DNA of 64,000 bases from NCBI GenBank assembly GCA_027922465.2, contig BQMF02000327.1:248001-312000 (forward strand), read 5' to 3'. The stretch is from Turritopsis dohrnii (Eukaryota > Cnidaria > Hydrozoa > Anthoathecata > Oceaniidae). Of this stretch, positions 43,119-53,846 are shown in pieces. The notes under the pieces were generated by a model that saw only the letters and a program-made list of their open reading frames with translations, did not search any database and was not told the origin of the DNA. Position 1 is the stretch's first letter, and each line of letters begins with the position of its first letter. Made by a program: the position numbers and the translations under genes.

Positions 43119-43274
43119 GATTCTTGTTGCAAGATAATGAAGACTAAATAAGTGAAGTTCATTATCAAGGTCCAATACAACGCGTTCCTCAATATCGCTA
43201 AAAGCTCAATGAAAAAGGAGCAGCCATAAAAACAAAAATTGAACCACATTGTGCAGTAACCAAATAAGACATAA
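43119..43274 (-). repeat. Copy A continuation between LINE and Helitron-like insertions
   Basis: GATTCTTGTTGCAAGATAAT and the following 150 bp match copy B at 63071-63230. Confidence 0.8.
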
Positions 43275-44261
43275 CTAATAACGCGTGTAAAAATTTTTTA
43301 CAGGTTTTAATCGATGTGAGCTGAACAGAGAGAAAGGCTTAGTATAATGAATTTTAATATGATAATGTTCCTCAATTGTTTTGAATGTAGAATGTTTAGA
43401 ATGTAGTATCCAGTGTAGAACAGCATGTAGAACACGGGTTTTAATTCATCAAAAATAAAAATACGCGCTGTGCGTCCACTTTTTTCACTTTTTACATAAA
43501 TTGTATAAATTGAAGATGCAATGCAATGGTTCCCCATGATTAAAAATATCTAACGTCAATACAGAAACAAACACCCTTCACTCTTTTAATTAGAAATCTC
43601 TAGGTATTCCGGCTAAAGCATATTTAGTTCAATACCGGAGTTATGAACAGAAAAACTTTTATCTTAATCAAAAGATTTGAAACACATCAAAATATTCGTA
43701 ATAAATCTTTCACGATACGATGTATGCAGTAGTAAAATTAAATTGTGCGTACAGGTAAACAACAAAAAGATTAAAATCGCTGTAACTGTTCATGGAATCC
43801 ACACCCCAATGTAAATAAAAGCCAAACGCGAAAGTCGCAAAAGTGTCAAAATGTGAATTAAAATCAATTGCGATTTTCTTTACGAACCCAGAGCGTCATG
43901 ATTAAAAACCATGATATTCATTTCTTTATTTGAAAAGTAATGACGCAGAAACCCTATTAATACTATAAGAAAAACAAAACAAACAAACAAAAAAGTTCTA
44001 AAGCGTACTTACCCTAAAAACATTAATAAATCTTCGCACAATACTTTCGTTGTTGTCTATTGTTTGTTGATCTCGCGAATAATCAAAACATTTGAAACAA
44101 TTAAATGCAATGCAATGTTTTCCCCTTATACTAATCGTAGAAAAATATTAACCGCCGTGGTCTGACACTCCATTATGAATAAGTGACCGCAAAAACGACC
44201 CGAAATTTTAGAGAGTGAAAGCGTGAAAAAAGCGGATGCACAGCGCGTATTAGAATATAGA
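43275..44261 (-). mobile_element. Non-autonomous Helitron-like element, copy 2
   Basis: About 987 bp, highly similar to 16148-17107. The 3' end reads TTAG rather than CTAG before T, a likely point change; the 5' end TCTATATTCTAATACGC is intact. Copy B has uninterrupted sequence here (about 63226-63240). A second Helitron-like element follows with no intervening base. Confidence 0.8.
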
Positions 44262-44493
44262 CTAGCCGGCAAGGCGGCGTCGCTCGCCACCCATGTTCAG
44301 CGTGCGTCCAGTTCACGAAAAATAAAATGAAGAATTGGCAATGATAAGTTTGCATATAAGCATATAAGCCCATTGGCGAATGGACTAACTACCACTATAT
44401 GACCACGATTACGAAGATTTTGACCGTAAATTTTGAAAAAAACCATCACTCTCTAAAATAAAAGTAGGATGCACACACGCTGATTAGTATAGC
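44262..44493 (-). mobile_element. Short Helitron-like element (GC-hairpin family), abutting copy 2
   Basis: 232 bp. The 3' end GCCGCCTTGCCGGCTAG on the minus strand directly joins the 5' TC end of the preceding element. The 5' end CTATACTAATCAGCGTGTG has lost the leading T. Its subterminal TTTTATTTTAGAGAGTGA matches the 5' region of 47720-50032. Confidence 0.72.
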
Positions 44494-45277
44494 GCGATTA
44501 CATAACCAAGAAAAACAAAAACTTAATCAATATTAGTGTAGAGCATTTGAATATGCCCTTCTAGTGATTCTCTTGTGCAAAGACTGTCCCTTTTGATTGA
44601 TCCTATGCAACGATTCTCTAATACCTCACTTCTAGACTTTCATATTTTTTCCTAACAGTGAACCAAACGCCATTTTTTCTGCCGAATGACAAATGAATCA
44701 TCGAGGATATTCTTAAATATGACATTCAAGTTTACATTATCTATGTCAGTGTAAGTTGAAATCTGTTGTTGAGATACTTTTCAACGTTCTCTTAGAGCTC
44801 TATCTGAAACACCAACAATAAGTTCTGCTATTCGATTTTAAACTTAAATCTTGCTCTTCTTCAATTATTTTATCGATAGTTCGCCCGTTATAACGATAGA
44901 TAGCCCGTATTCAAAAAGAAAAATCGTTTTACAAATGATAGTCCGTTTTTAAAAAGAAAACCCGTTTTGAAAAAAGATAGAATTTAATATTCTGTTGCAG
45001 AATTTTCAAAGTCTCTCCTTCGCTGAAGTTTCAGTTTATGCTCTTCTTCCTTCGGAAGTTTTGTATTACAATTTATTCTACATGTCTAGCCGATCATCAT
45101 GGAGATCTCCATCAGAACGCATCAGGGATATTTGATATATAGATTATAATGTTCATTTTCCATATTGCGAACGACATTCCTTCAGTTTCATTCGACTCAA
45201 AACAGATTTCAACGTGACAGTTTGTATACAGAAGATAGTTTTAGCTGCGTTACACAAGCAAGTGTTCAGTTGAAATA
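44494..45277 (-). repeat. Copy A continuation up to the pogo-like insertion
   Basis: Matches copy B 63232-64000 collinearly (GTAGAGCATT, GTAAGTTGAAATCTGTTGTT, CTTCCTTCGGAAGTTTTGTA). Minus-strand coding remnant with KLPKEEEHKL as in copy B. Confidence 0.75.
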
Positions 45278-45953
45278 CAGACGAGTCCCGCTATCTCGAA
45301 CTGTCAACGTACCGAATAAAAGTTCCAGATAGAAAGCCCGACTTGGAGACATGGAGATTACACCAGGAAGAAATTCCTGATACTGGGCTTTCAATTTTTT
45401 AACATTCACTGGAATGTGTCTGACACTGTTTTGACAAAAACCGCCGAACACAACACTGTCAAGTTTCTCAAAGTTACCCTGTCTTCATTTTTACTTTGTG
45501 CTGGAACAGTTTTCTTGAAGAGCTTTGATATTACTTTCTTTACTTTTGTCCCAGGTCGAAGTTGAATAGGTTGGTTTCCATACTTTATGGAAACTTCTTT
45601 ATTTGATAACCCTTTCTCCATTTTTTTAAATTCTTTACAATTTTCATTTAGTATTTTTATATTCAGTTTCTCATTTTTGACATTTTGATGCTACATTCCA
45701 GAGATAAAAACCCTACCTTCGGTAATAAACAAAAAATAATTAAAAGACATTCTAAAGACAGTGGGAAATCTAATGTACATGATAATCATAAAGACTGCAT
45801 TACGTCGCTAGCGATTAAAAATTGATTCCAGATAGCAAAGTTCCAGATAGCGAGACAGATTTTAGTGAGCGAGATTGTAAATGCTGAATGTAAATGAAAT
45901 TGATCTAACGCAAAGTTCGAAATAGTGCATGTTCGAGATAACTAGAGTAACTG
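45278..45953 (-). mobile_element. pogo/Tigger-like element, deleted
   Basis: Ends CAG.CGAGTCCCG-TATCTCGAAC and, from the right, CAGTTACTCTAGTTATCTCGAAC are similar inverted repeats, each flanked by TA (45276-45277, 45954-45955). Multiple internal CCAGATAG..AG copies occur near both ends. At 676 bp it retains only part of a transposase. Confidence 0.68.
45406..45621 (-). pseudogene. pogo-like transposase HTH fragment
   Basis: MEKGLSNKEVSIKYG resembles the helix-turn-helix of pogo/Tigger transposases. Downstream in a neighbouring frame NSVRHIPVNVKKLKAQ resembles the second (CENP-B-type) DNA-binding region. No DDE catalytic domain remains. Confidence 0.5.
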
Positions 45954-46191
45954 TACTTGATGGCGCAAGTAAACAGTGGCCGAGTAATTGAATGACTTTA
46001 CCCTATAATTACGCAGGAGTGCAATTAAATTATAGTTTAATTATCCCTGTTGAAAATCTATTTAATTGCTTCATTAAAAGGGCGCCTTTTGAAATTTAAG
46101 TTGAATTTCCACAGATAATAAAATTTAAAGGCGTAATGACTCGATGACGCAAGTTAATATTGATATATTTCACTTTATCGCTTTACTCAAA

Positions 46192-46580
46192 TTCATTTTT
46201 TCTCCTGAATGAGAAATGAATCATTGAGGATATTCTTAAATGACATATTTATATTATCTATGTCAGTGTAAGTTGAAATCTGTTGTTGAGATACTTTTCA
46301 ACGTTCTCCTCTGCTCTTCTCTTCTCTTCACCTCTATCTGAAACACAAACAGTAAGTTCTGCTATTCGATTTTAAACTTAAAGCTTTTCTTCAATTATTT
46401 TATCGATAGATAAACCGTTTTCAAAAAAAAAGATCGTTTTGCAAATGATAGTCCGTATTTAAAAAGAAAGCCCGTTTTCAAAAAAGAATGTGTCTGACAC
46501 CGTTTTGACAAAAACCACCTGAACACAACACTGTCCAATTTCTCAAAGTTGCGCTCTCTTCATTTTTGCTTCGTTGAAAT
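46192..46580. repeat. Duplicate of 44672-45500 with an internal deletion
   Basis: 46192-46487 matches 44672-44985 (including TAAGTTGAAATCTGTTGTTG and GTTCTGCTATTCGATTTTAA), then jumps to 46488-46580. That stretch matches 45414-45500 inside the pogo-like element (TGTGTCTGACACCGTTTTGA). The duplication therefore post-dates the pogo insertion. The intervening 45954-46191 has GATG(G/A)CGCAAGT directly repeated at both sides and no gene. Confidence 0.7.
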
Positions 46581-47719
46581 GTCCAACGTTCACAAGAGAT
46601 ACATGCATTTTAATAAATAGTAGCACTAAATGGATTAATTGCCAATTTTTTTGTTCCAGTTTTTTATTTAATTGTAACTTGTAATCATGTAGCACTTAAA
46701 ATAAGGAGCAACAAACGGAATTTTTAATTTATACGAAGTACCCTAGAGCAGTATAGCCCATCATCTTCTTATCTCTTAATTTGTTATTCAATTTGTATAC
46801 AGACATTCAAAACAACGAAATAAAACCGTTCAAACGTGTTAAATAGTATTCTACCTACATGATTCATTCCGGAAACCAATAAAAACGTCCAAAAATGACT
46901 GAGAATCTGTTAGTACTGTCTGTTTGTATATACAATCACGCACAAGTAGAATGTCGAAATTTCGGTTCTGCACAAATTAACACTTGTGATAATCGGTCAT
47001 TTGTAAACGACATTTGTCACGAGAGCTTGGTATATTTATGTAACACCAGGAATATATACGAATAGGTTCCCAGTTACTTTGTTCAAACAATTCATCAACA
47101 ATGGTGTTTCTCAGTAATAACATGTGCTTTTCAGTCAATTGTAAGACTGTATCTCCGAAGTCACAAGTCACTTATCCAATAGCTAGAAGCAATTCTGTCA
47201 TTATCATTGTTGAACGTATGTCGAATGATATTCAGCGCATGAGGATGGATCAGCATAACTGCACACCATCGCAGAGAATATCCCATGAGTATGCACTTAT
47301 TCGACCAACAGCCTGTTAACATGGATGAAAAAGGATCATGAAAATGTTAGCGGAATTAACCTATCACCAGATATAGTATGGAGGCCAACTTTGTTCTTAT
47401 ACAACGATAAGTAAGCCATTTAATCATTTTGTAATTCACTAGTCTTCTTAAAGCATCTACTAGATGGAAAATATCAGCAAAGCTCTCTGCAATCTCATTG
47501 GTTCACGCAGTGAAGAAACTTTTATTGATCCAATCATAATGCAGAGGTTTTTGCCGTCTCAGGGTATTGTATGCAGTTTTGTAAATACAGGTCATAAATA
47601 CAAGGAATATTCCGCACAGTGTAAATCTCCACTTTATCAACAGCTTCTGCGAATTCCAAAAACACATCATGTCAATTCTGGAATTCCCTTACTTTTTCGC
47701 AAAAAACTTGTTCCTAATA
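46581..47719. other. No confirmed gene; short similarity to the peptide-gene 3' UTR
   Basis: AATTGTAACTTGTAATCATG and TAGCACTTAAA near 46672-46705 match 52163-52195 downstream of the secreted-peptide stop codon, suggesting a decayed paralogue or shared repeat. Short frames at 46977-47171 and 47101-47319 overlap each other on opposite strands and show no motif. Confidence 0.4.
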
Positions 47720-50032
47720 TCTACTTATACTAATCCGCAATAGTGTGTCACACTTTTATTTTAGAGAGTGACATATTTGGTTTTTTTCTCACGGTCAAAA
47801 CCTTCTTATTTTTTCCCTTTTCGTCGTAAAGGCAGGTAGATGCGAGAGCGTTTTTTTTTATTTTCCGCGATTAGTATATGCTCCTCCGTTTTGTTATTTT
47901 TGGTTTGCGCAGTGGAAATCAGCCGAAAAACGTCTTTGGAGGAGTGCCAGCAATGCAATCTTCTTCGTTCGAAATTTGTCAACGATCATTTCGTGAGCAA
48001 GAAACTTCGCGAAGAAGACGTGTTTCTTTTTGTATACGAATATTTTAATTTAAATTTGATTGTTTTAGGCAGCAAATCGACGAAAGAACTGACGAAGAAA
48101 CACAGGTTTGTATGCACGAAGGTATTGTTATTATTATAAAACGTTTTATTATCGTGTTTATTGCTAAACTTAACACGGGTAGCACGTGTAAGTGAGTTAG
48201 TTGTTTGTTTACAATGAAAAATCATATTTAGATATACAGAAGAAGTGCAGTGAAGTTTTTAAAAATTAGCTGCAGAAAGATCGAACGAACAAAAGGTATT
48301 ATTATGAAACTTTTATTTTTGATTAATAAAAGAACAAGTTAGGTATATGTATTTGTATTTAAATGTATTTAAATGTTTGTTTACGTTTTAGTTATCAAAT
48401 ATCGCTATACAGAAGAAAGTGTAGTGAAGAAATGCAGAACAAAATGATGTTTATTTACACAGTAAGGATGGTTCTAATTTAGTTTTGAAAGATTAAATAC
48501 TATAGCTTTGAATAGATATCTTATTATATGAGTTCTTTCGTTTAGTTTACTGATTTGTTTTGGTAACGAACTGTTCCTTAATTTATTTATTTCAAAATGG
48601 CTCCACAGTTATGAAGTTACGAAGAAAGCATTTTTATGTCTTTCACTGTATAAAAATGGTAGTGAAATTGCAGTAGAAAACAAATAGAAAGTGTATGTTT
48701 ACAATAGGAAAGTATGCTGGAAAGTTAATCGAGTGTTATTAATTTGTTTACAGGTATGAAATATAGAAAGTAAAAGAGTTTAGAAGTGTTGATAATGGCT
48801 ACAGAACATGATCAATATTGTTTACTATCATGATGATGTGAATTGGTATTGAAAGGTAAAGTTAAAATAGTATCTATTTAGTTAAAACACAGTTAGTATT
48901 AGTGGATAAATAAAGGATAAGAGGGATGTTTACTGTTGTTTTTTTAATTTTCCAGCAGAGAGGAGCTTTGAAATGGAAATAAAAAATGGCTCCACGAATG
49001 TTTTCATATGTTAAAAATTTTTCAGCTATACTAATTCTGTCATTACGTTTGTGTTTTTAATTATTATTTTTAAGGTTAATATATTTTCAAAGTTTCTTTT
49101 ACTTTGTTTTGTTTTTCTTTAGATTTCGGCATAGCATGATTAGGTTTTTTGTATATATATGTCTTTTGAATGTTTTCATCTGTTAAAATAGAAATGAAGC
49201 ACATGATGGGTTAAATTATAATGTTGAGAGGGTTACTTAAGAGAAGAATGGATTATGTATTTAAGAAGATCATTAATTATGACTGTGCAATGAAACTGTC
49301 CTACAAAAAATAAGCGTTATTGGTTGGATTTTTCTTAAGTTTATATTTTATCATGTTTATGCATTATTTTGTGTTATGGTAATCGTTTACGTGCCTGGGT
49401 ATATAACTTTGGCATTATGATTTTATTTGTGACCTTATCTTCTGGGTAAATTTTCGTTCTTAGTTATTGTTTTTAGGATAAATGCGTACTTGAATTTCAT
49501 TTTTTTTTGTTGTTGCTGTTTATTGTTGTTTCTTATAGCATGATTAGGTTTTCGGTATTGCAATTCAAATATTATTCTTTTAGGTAATAATAAAAAAAGC
49601 ATAAAAAAATGAAACTCATGGTTTTAATCATGACGTTGATGGTTTTGGGAAGAACAGACTATATATATCATTTCAAAAATTCATTAATGGTTGCTGTATA
49701 ATGTAACTTCCGCACGAAAGTAACACAGCTGGAAGGTATCGATTTGTTTTCAATTCACATTTTGTAATGTTATTCAATGTTTGGTTTTGTATGTCTGGGT
49801 AAACGGTTCTGTGTTATATATTGCCATTTTTTTACACAAAATTTTTTTACTTCTCTTCTGCATATAGATATATATTCTGAGCCATATTGCTATTTGTTTC
49901 TGTTTTAAATCTTCTGAATGTAAGAAATGAATTAAAAAATTAATGCCTGAAAAGAAACTTTTACATGAGTTAAATTCTGCGACACAACGCATACTGAACA
50001 TGGGTGGCGAGCGACGCCGCCTGGGCGGCTAG
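47720..50032 (+). mobile_element. 2.3-kb Helitron-like element (GC-hairpin family)
   Basis: Begins TCTACTTATACTAATCCGC after an A and ends GGGCGGCTAG before a T. Its first ~90 bp match the 5' end of the short element at 44493, and its last ~55 bp match the end at 4115. The interior is AT-rich. A 99-residue frame at 47840-48139 starts with a hydrophobic stretch (LFSAISICSSVLLFLVCAVE) and may be captured host sequence; it has no recognised domain. A GAAG.GTAGTGAAG motif recurs near 48240 and 48415. No helicase, so non-autonomous. Confidence 0.72.
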
Positions 50033-50463
50033 TATTTCTACTGCAATCAGATTTTCAATCATAAAGATGGAGTTTATAAAATCATCAAAAAGGCATTGCG
50101 ATGAAAAGCAATTCTATTAAAATACAAAAGCAAACACTCGTTTCATCAAAAGTTCTTTCACTTTAAGCATTACGGTAGCCGACTTTGCTTCAGAACGGAA
50201 GATTATGTCAACAAAGCCCTAGAGCGGAACATTTGTTTGATTCGAAAAATCATCAAAGATTAGCTACTACCAACTATTTCTCTGTAGCCTTGGAAATTGG
50301 AAACGTTTCTTAACAATGGCTCAAATAATACTTTTGCATGTCTCCACAGCAGCAACTAATACCATAGCATTAGCTAACAATCACTTCAAACAGTTAATGT
50401 TGATTAAAAATAATAGAAATAATTAGTGCTATTATACTTCTAATGACAAAGGTGAAGGATCAA

Positions 50464-50500
50464 TATATAAAGATCAATTTAACAGAATATTTCAGTCCTA
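50464..50500 (+). promoter_or_regulatory. TATA box and likely start region of the secreted-peptide gene
   Basis: TATATAAAG at about 50465 lies some 28 bases before TTTCAGTCC, an initiator-like sequence, and about 70 bases before the ATG at 50535. This spacing fits a Pol II core promoter. Confidence 0.5.
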
Positions 50501-50534
50501 TTTTAAATTTACTTGTGTGTGCGTTCAAGAAATC

Positions 50535-52089
50535 ATGAAGGCTTCATTTACAGTTTTGTTCTTGTTCATGCTTGTGTCATTGCCAATGGCAAGAGGTGAC
50601 ATACTTTAATAATGGAAGTATATAAATTACTATCGCCATTACCTAAACATTATCATGTGAAAACCAATTTCAATTTTCAGGTTGTAGGGAGACTAGCGTC
50701 TGGTGCGAACACCGTGGAGATACTGCATCGGCCTTCAAAGAAATGGTGAGAGACGAAAGAACTAATGGTAAGATAACTTTCTTCTAAAGCAGTATATGGC
50801 ATTTGTTAATGACAATGGATCTTTACTTACAAGCAATGAAGTAAATAGTTGATATTTCATTATAGATGCTGCTAGAGAAGTAGTGGCAGAAATCCTCAAT
50901 TACAGAAAAAACGACCCAAAGTAAGTACGACTTTTTACTGTAAAAAAATTATTCAGATATCACAGTAGATTTATTCAATTTAAGCATTGTCTCGGTATAG
51001 TGACAACATCCGAAAAATGATTCGACACATTCTCATTGACCATAGTTTATAAAGTTTCGCATGCTAATTTAATATTTATGAATTTGGAAAATCAGATTTC
51101 AGATTAAAACGTCTTCCTATGCCATATTCTGAATCCAGAGGTTACATAAACTTTATATTTTGAGTAGAAAAGTAGAACATGTAAGCGGTGTAATGAACCC
51201 TGTGTGCAAAATCGTGAAAAAGTCAATGCTACGAAAAGCATTTTTATGGAAATTGTGTGTATATTTCGTTAGAAGTACACTCCTTCGTAGAAACTTTTCA
51301 TCAAATTTGCACACAGCGAATGTCTTGAGTAAGCATTGTTATAACTGTGCCCTGTTGACATTGGATTCCCATTTCGTAAGGGATATGAAGGTATAAATTC
51401 GTCGCATATTCCAAGCGTTTCAAGCGATGAAAAAAACAAAGGTAGTGGATGATCTTAGTTTTTCATTGTCACAAAGAATGGGAATTTTCCGCCAAACAAT
51501 GAGTAGAAGACAAAACAGTCACTTCTGTACTGCTAGTAAATGTCGCAAACGGCAGTAAATGTCACAAACGGCAGCAAATGTCGCAAAATCGCCAGTAAGT
51601 GTCGCAGCTTGAATTTTCGTTCGTTTTAATGTTTTTTAACATCAAATGTCGTAATGTTTTTCAAAATCAACAGCAAATGTCGGAAACTTACACAAAGTAA
51701 TTTTGGATCATATAATGTGCAGATACCCTGGAAAGACTTTTTGCTTTAATCAATCGGTCAGGACTCACTTTGAGAAATCATGAAGCATAGAGTAACTGGT
51801 AGCACTCGGGAAAAAAAGTAAAGGCAACCTCATATGTAAAACATAATGTTGAAAATTATGGCCGTCTTTTTTTTGTAAATCGCAATCTTTGTGACATTAC
51901 TGAATTACTGAATTGAATTACTGTTGAATTGCGACACTTACTGGCAATTTTGGGACACTTACTGGCGTTTGCAACATTTACTGGCAATTACGACGTTTAG
52001 TGGCAGTTCAACTTCCCCTTCATTTAAAGATTTTTCAATGCAAACTAAATGTTTTGTATTCTTATTTCAGAAATCAATGGAGAGATTGA
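50535..52089 (+). CDS. Four-exon gene for a ~73-residue secreted peptide
   Basis: Exons 50535-50595, 50681-50767, 50866-50920 and 52071-52089 all have GT...AG borders (donors GTGACA, GTAAGA, GTAAGT; acceptors TTTTCAG, ATTATAG, TATTTCAG) and join in phase to a TGA. Exon 1 is a clear signal peptide (MKASFTVLFLFMLVSLPMAR). The mature part starts near GCRETSVWCEHRGD with two cysteines, then a charged helix-prone segment (FKEMVRDERTNDAAREV; VAEILNYRKNDPK). About 52 mature residues. I recognise no family. An intron-3 insertion enlarges the gene. If exon 4 were read one base differently the tail would be KSMERLKEFSLSKDW, but the splice phase does not support that. A polyadenylation signal AATAAA is near 52255. 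Confidence 0.7.
51535..52015. mobile_element. Inverted iteron-array element 1, in intron 3 of the peptide gene
   Basis: Left array: three to four 19-21 bp units of the form AGTAAATGTCGCAAACGGC (51536-51612, more at 51655-51690). Right array, inverted: GCGACACTTACTGGCAATTT, GGGACACTTACTGGCGTTT, GCAACATTTACTGGCAATT, ACGACGTTTAGTGGCAG (51928-52010). The interior has no ORF with a motif. The ends resemble transposase-binding iterons rather than a single TIR. Confidence 0.6.
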
Positions 52090-52584
52090 AAGAATTCTCG
52101 TTAAGTAAAGACTGGTAGATGAACGAAATGGAATTGATTGAATTTGAAGGAACTTTTGTATCTAATTGTAACTTGTAATCATCTGGCACTTAAATGAAGG
52201 ATCAAGACTTATGCAGTATGTAATAAGTAATCGCACAAATGTATTGGTTTGCTGAATAAATACCATCCTAATGAACACATAACACTTCATCAACTGTATG
52301 GATTTACCATCAAAATTTAAGAAATTGACCAGTAATTTGGATTGAATCTTCATATCACAAAATTGCAATAAGTTGCCTCTAGGGATTTATAATAATAAAT
52401 AAAACAATAAAAATAATAAAATAATAATAAAAACTAATACATGGTTCTTTGTACTGTCTGAACTTCTTGTGTTCTATACATTTAAAATATTATGCTATCG
52501 TTATTAATAAGCATTCACCTTCACATAAGTACTACCCGTTCTACGTTTAAAGAACGGAAAAAAATAATCTTACTAACGAAGCCG

Positions 52585-53225
52585 TTACAACAGTAAACGT
52601 CGCGATCAACAATGTATGTCGTCATAAACAGTAAATGTTGCATCGTAACTAGCAAATGCCGCAAATCAGCAGTAAATTTCGCAAACTCAACAATAAAGCA
52701 TATGCCGCACCAAAATCAATGATCAACACTAAAGATAAAAGTCACTATCAATGATCAATGTCACTAATTGTTACAACAACGGTTGCAATGCTCAAAAATA
52801 TATGTCTGAATTTTCTACCACAAATATCACTAGCCAGATGACTCAGGGAAATAAAGCTTGATAGGTATCTCCAACACCTTGAATGATAGTGACACTTTCC
52901 CAAATTCAGAATTCTATTCAATCTCTCCTTTTTGTTTGATAACTACCAAAAATTTTGGGCTTTGTGTGTAGTTTTTTACATACATGCAAAATGCGTTTTT
53001 AAGTTGTTGGTGGTTTATTCTTTGTCTATAATTAACTGGTACTTAAATTAATGTTCTCTTAGCGAAATAGTCACAGAGAGAAATTTTGAAACGATAAAAA
53101 ACATTTCTTGTTGATTTAGAGTTTCTGTGTAACATTTACTGTTAACGTTCAAGAGACAAAATGACTTTTAACGGTTTGCGACATTTACTGTTGATTTGCG
53201 GCATTTAGTGTTGATTTGAGACAAA
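52585..53225. mobile_element. Inverted iteron-array element 2
   Basis: Left array near 52585-52705 (CAGTAAACGTCGCGATCAAC, CAGTAAATGTTGCATCG, CAGCAGTAAATTTCGCAAAC). Inverted right array near 53125-53220 (GTAACATTTACTGTTAACG, GCGACATTTACTGTTGATTT, GCGGCATTTAGTGTTGATTT). Same AAATGTNGC core as element 1 but different spacers, so a related family. Confidence 0.55.
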
Positions 53226-53361
53226 TAATAGTATTAATAATAATAAAAATAATGAATGTATTTCAGCATTTCCAATAAAGTACAATTGGCTCTTCGTCTG
53301 AAATTTGTATGAATACTGTATGTGGATAATGTTAGGACAAAACTTATTTTGATTTTTTTTT

Positions 53362-53547
53362 TTAAGTTCTGGCAACAGCCTTGTCTAACAAGTAAGCTTT
53401 CAATTTGTTTCTGAACGTGGATAAACTAGAACATTCCCTTATTGGCTTCGGTAGAGTGTTGAAAATCGAGGTAGCTTCATACTGGAAGGTTTTCGCTTTA
53501 TTGATGCTTTTCAGTAGTACTCCGGTGCGGCTGCTATTATTTGCCAC
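53362..53547 (-). pseudogene. CR1-like LINE C-terminal fragment
   Basis: RTGVLLKSINKAKTFQYEA then NTLPKPIRECSSLSTFRNKL resembles the conserved C-terminal domain of CR1/L2 RTs (compare IRIFNSLPVVIR at about 42720). A T-run at 53350-53365 may be the complement of a 3' tail. 5'-truncated, as is usual for LINE copies. Confidence 0.6.
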
Positions 53548-53689
53548 ATTTATGGTGCACTATCAATTATTATATTTCGAAGTTATGCGAAGTAAATCTT
53601 TGTTAGGCTTGTAATAACGGGCTTTTCTGTTAGTTAAAACAGTGAGAATAAGTTATTGTAGCTTTATAATTTTTACGTACGGTGTTTAT

Positions 53690-53846
53690 TGTCACACCGT
53701 CAAATGTACCAACTCCGTCAAATTTAGTAAATTTTCCACGACAAATGTAGTAACTCCGTCAAATGTAGTAAAAATCTCTGTCAAATGCAGTAACGCTAAA
53801 TGTAGTAAAAATCTACGACAAACGTAGTAACTCCGTCAAATGTAGC
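53690..53846 (+). repeat. Iteron array 3 (CCGTCAAATGTAGTAA type)
   Basis: About nine units alternating ACTCCGTCAAATGTAGTA and AAATCTACGACAAATGTAGTA. The core (C/G)A(C/A)AAATGTAGTA resembles the AAATGTCGC core of arrays 1 and 2. The array is cut at 53846 by the next element; no inverted partner is visible in the window. Confidence 0.6.

Noticed and set aside
31000..46000. ADRM1 first exon (N-terminal Pru segment)
   Set aside because: I looked on the minus strand for the segment preceding the LIIFPDD exon and found no matching sequence with a splice donor.
47464..47733. 89-residue plus-strand ORF
   Set aside because: It runs into the Helitron-like 5' end at 47720, so its C-terminus is a junction; no motif or splice signal supports it.
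51924..52118. Separate ORF with tail KSMERLKEFSLSKDW
   Set aside because: Its upstream part is inverted-array sequence, and the splice phase of the peptide gene enters exon 4 in another frame.
51535..53846. CRISPR-like or simple satellite interpretation of the iteron arrays
   Set aside because: Two of the arrays are paired in inverted orientation around unique interiors, which fits transposon ends better.
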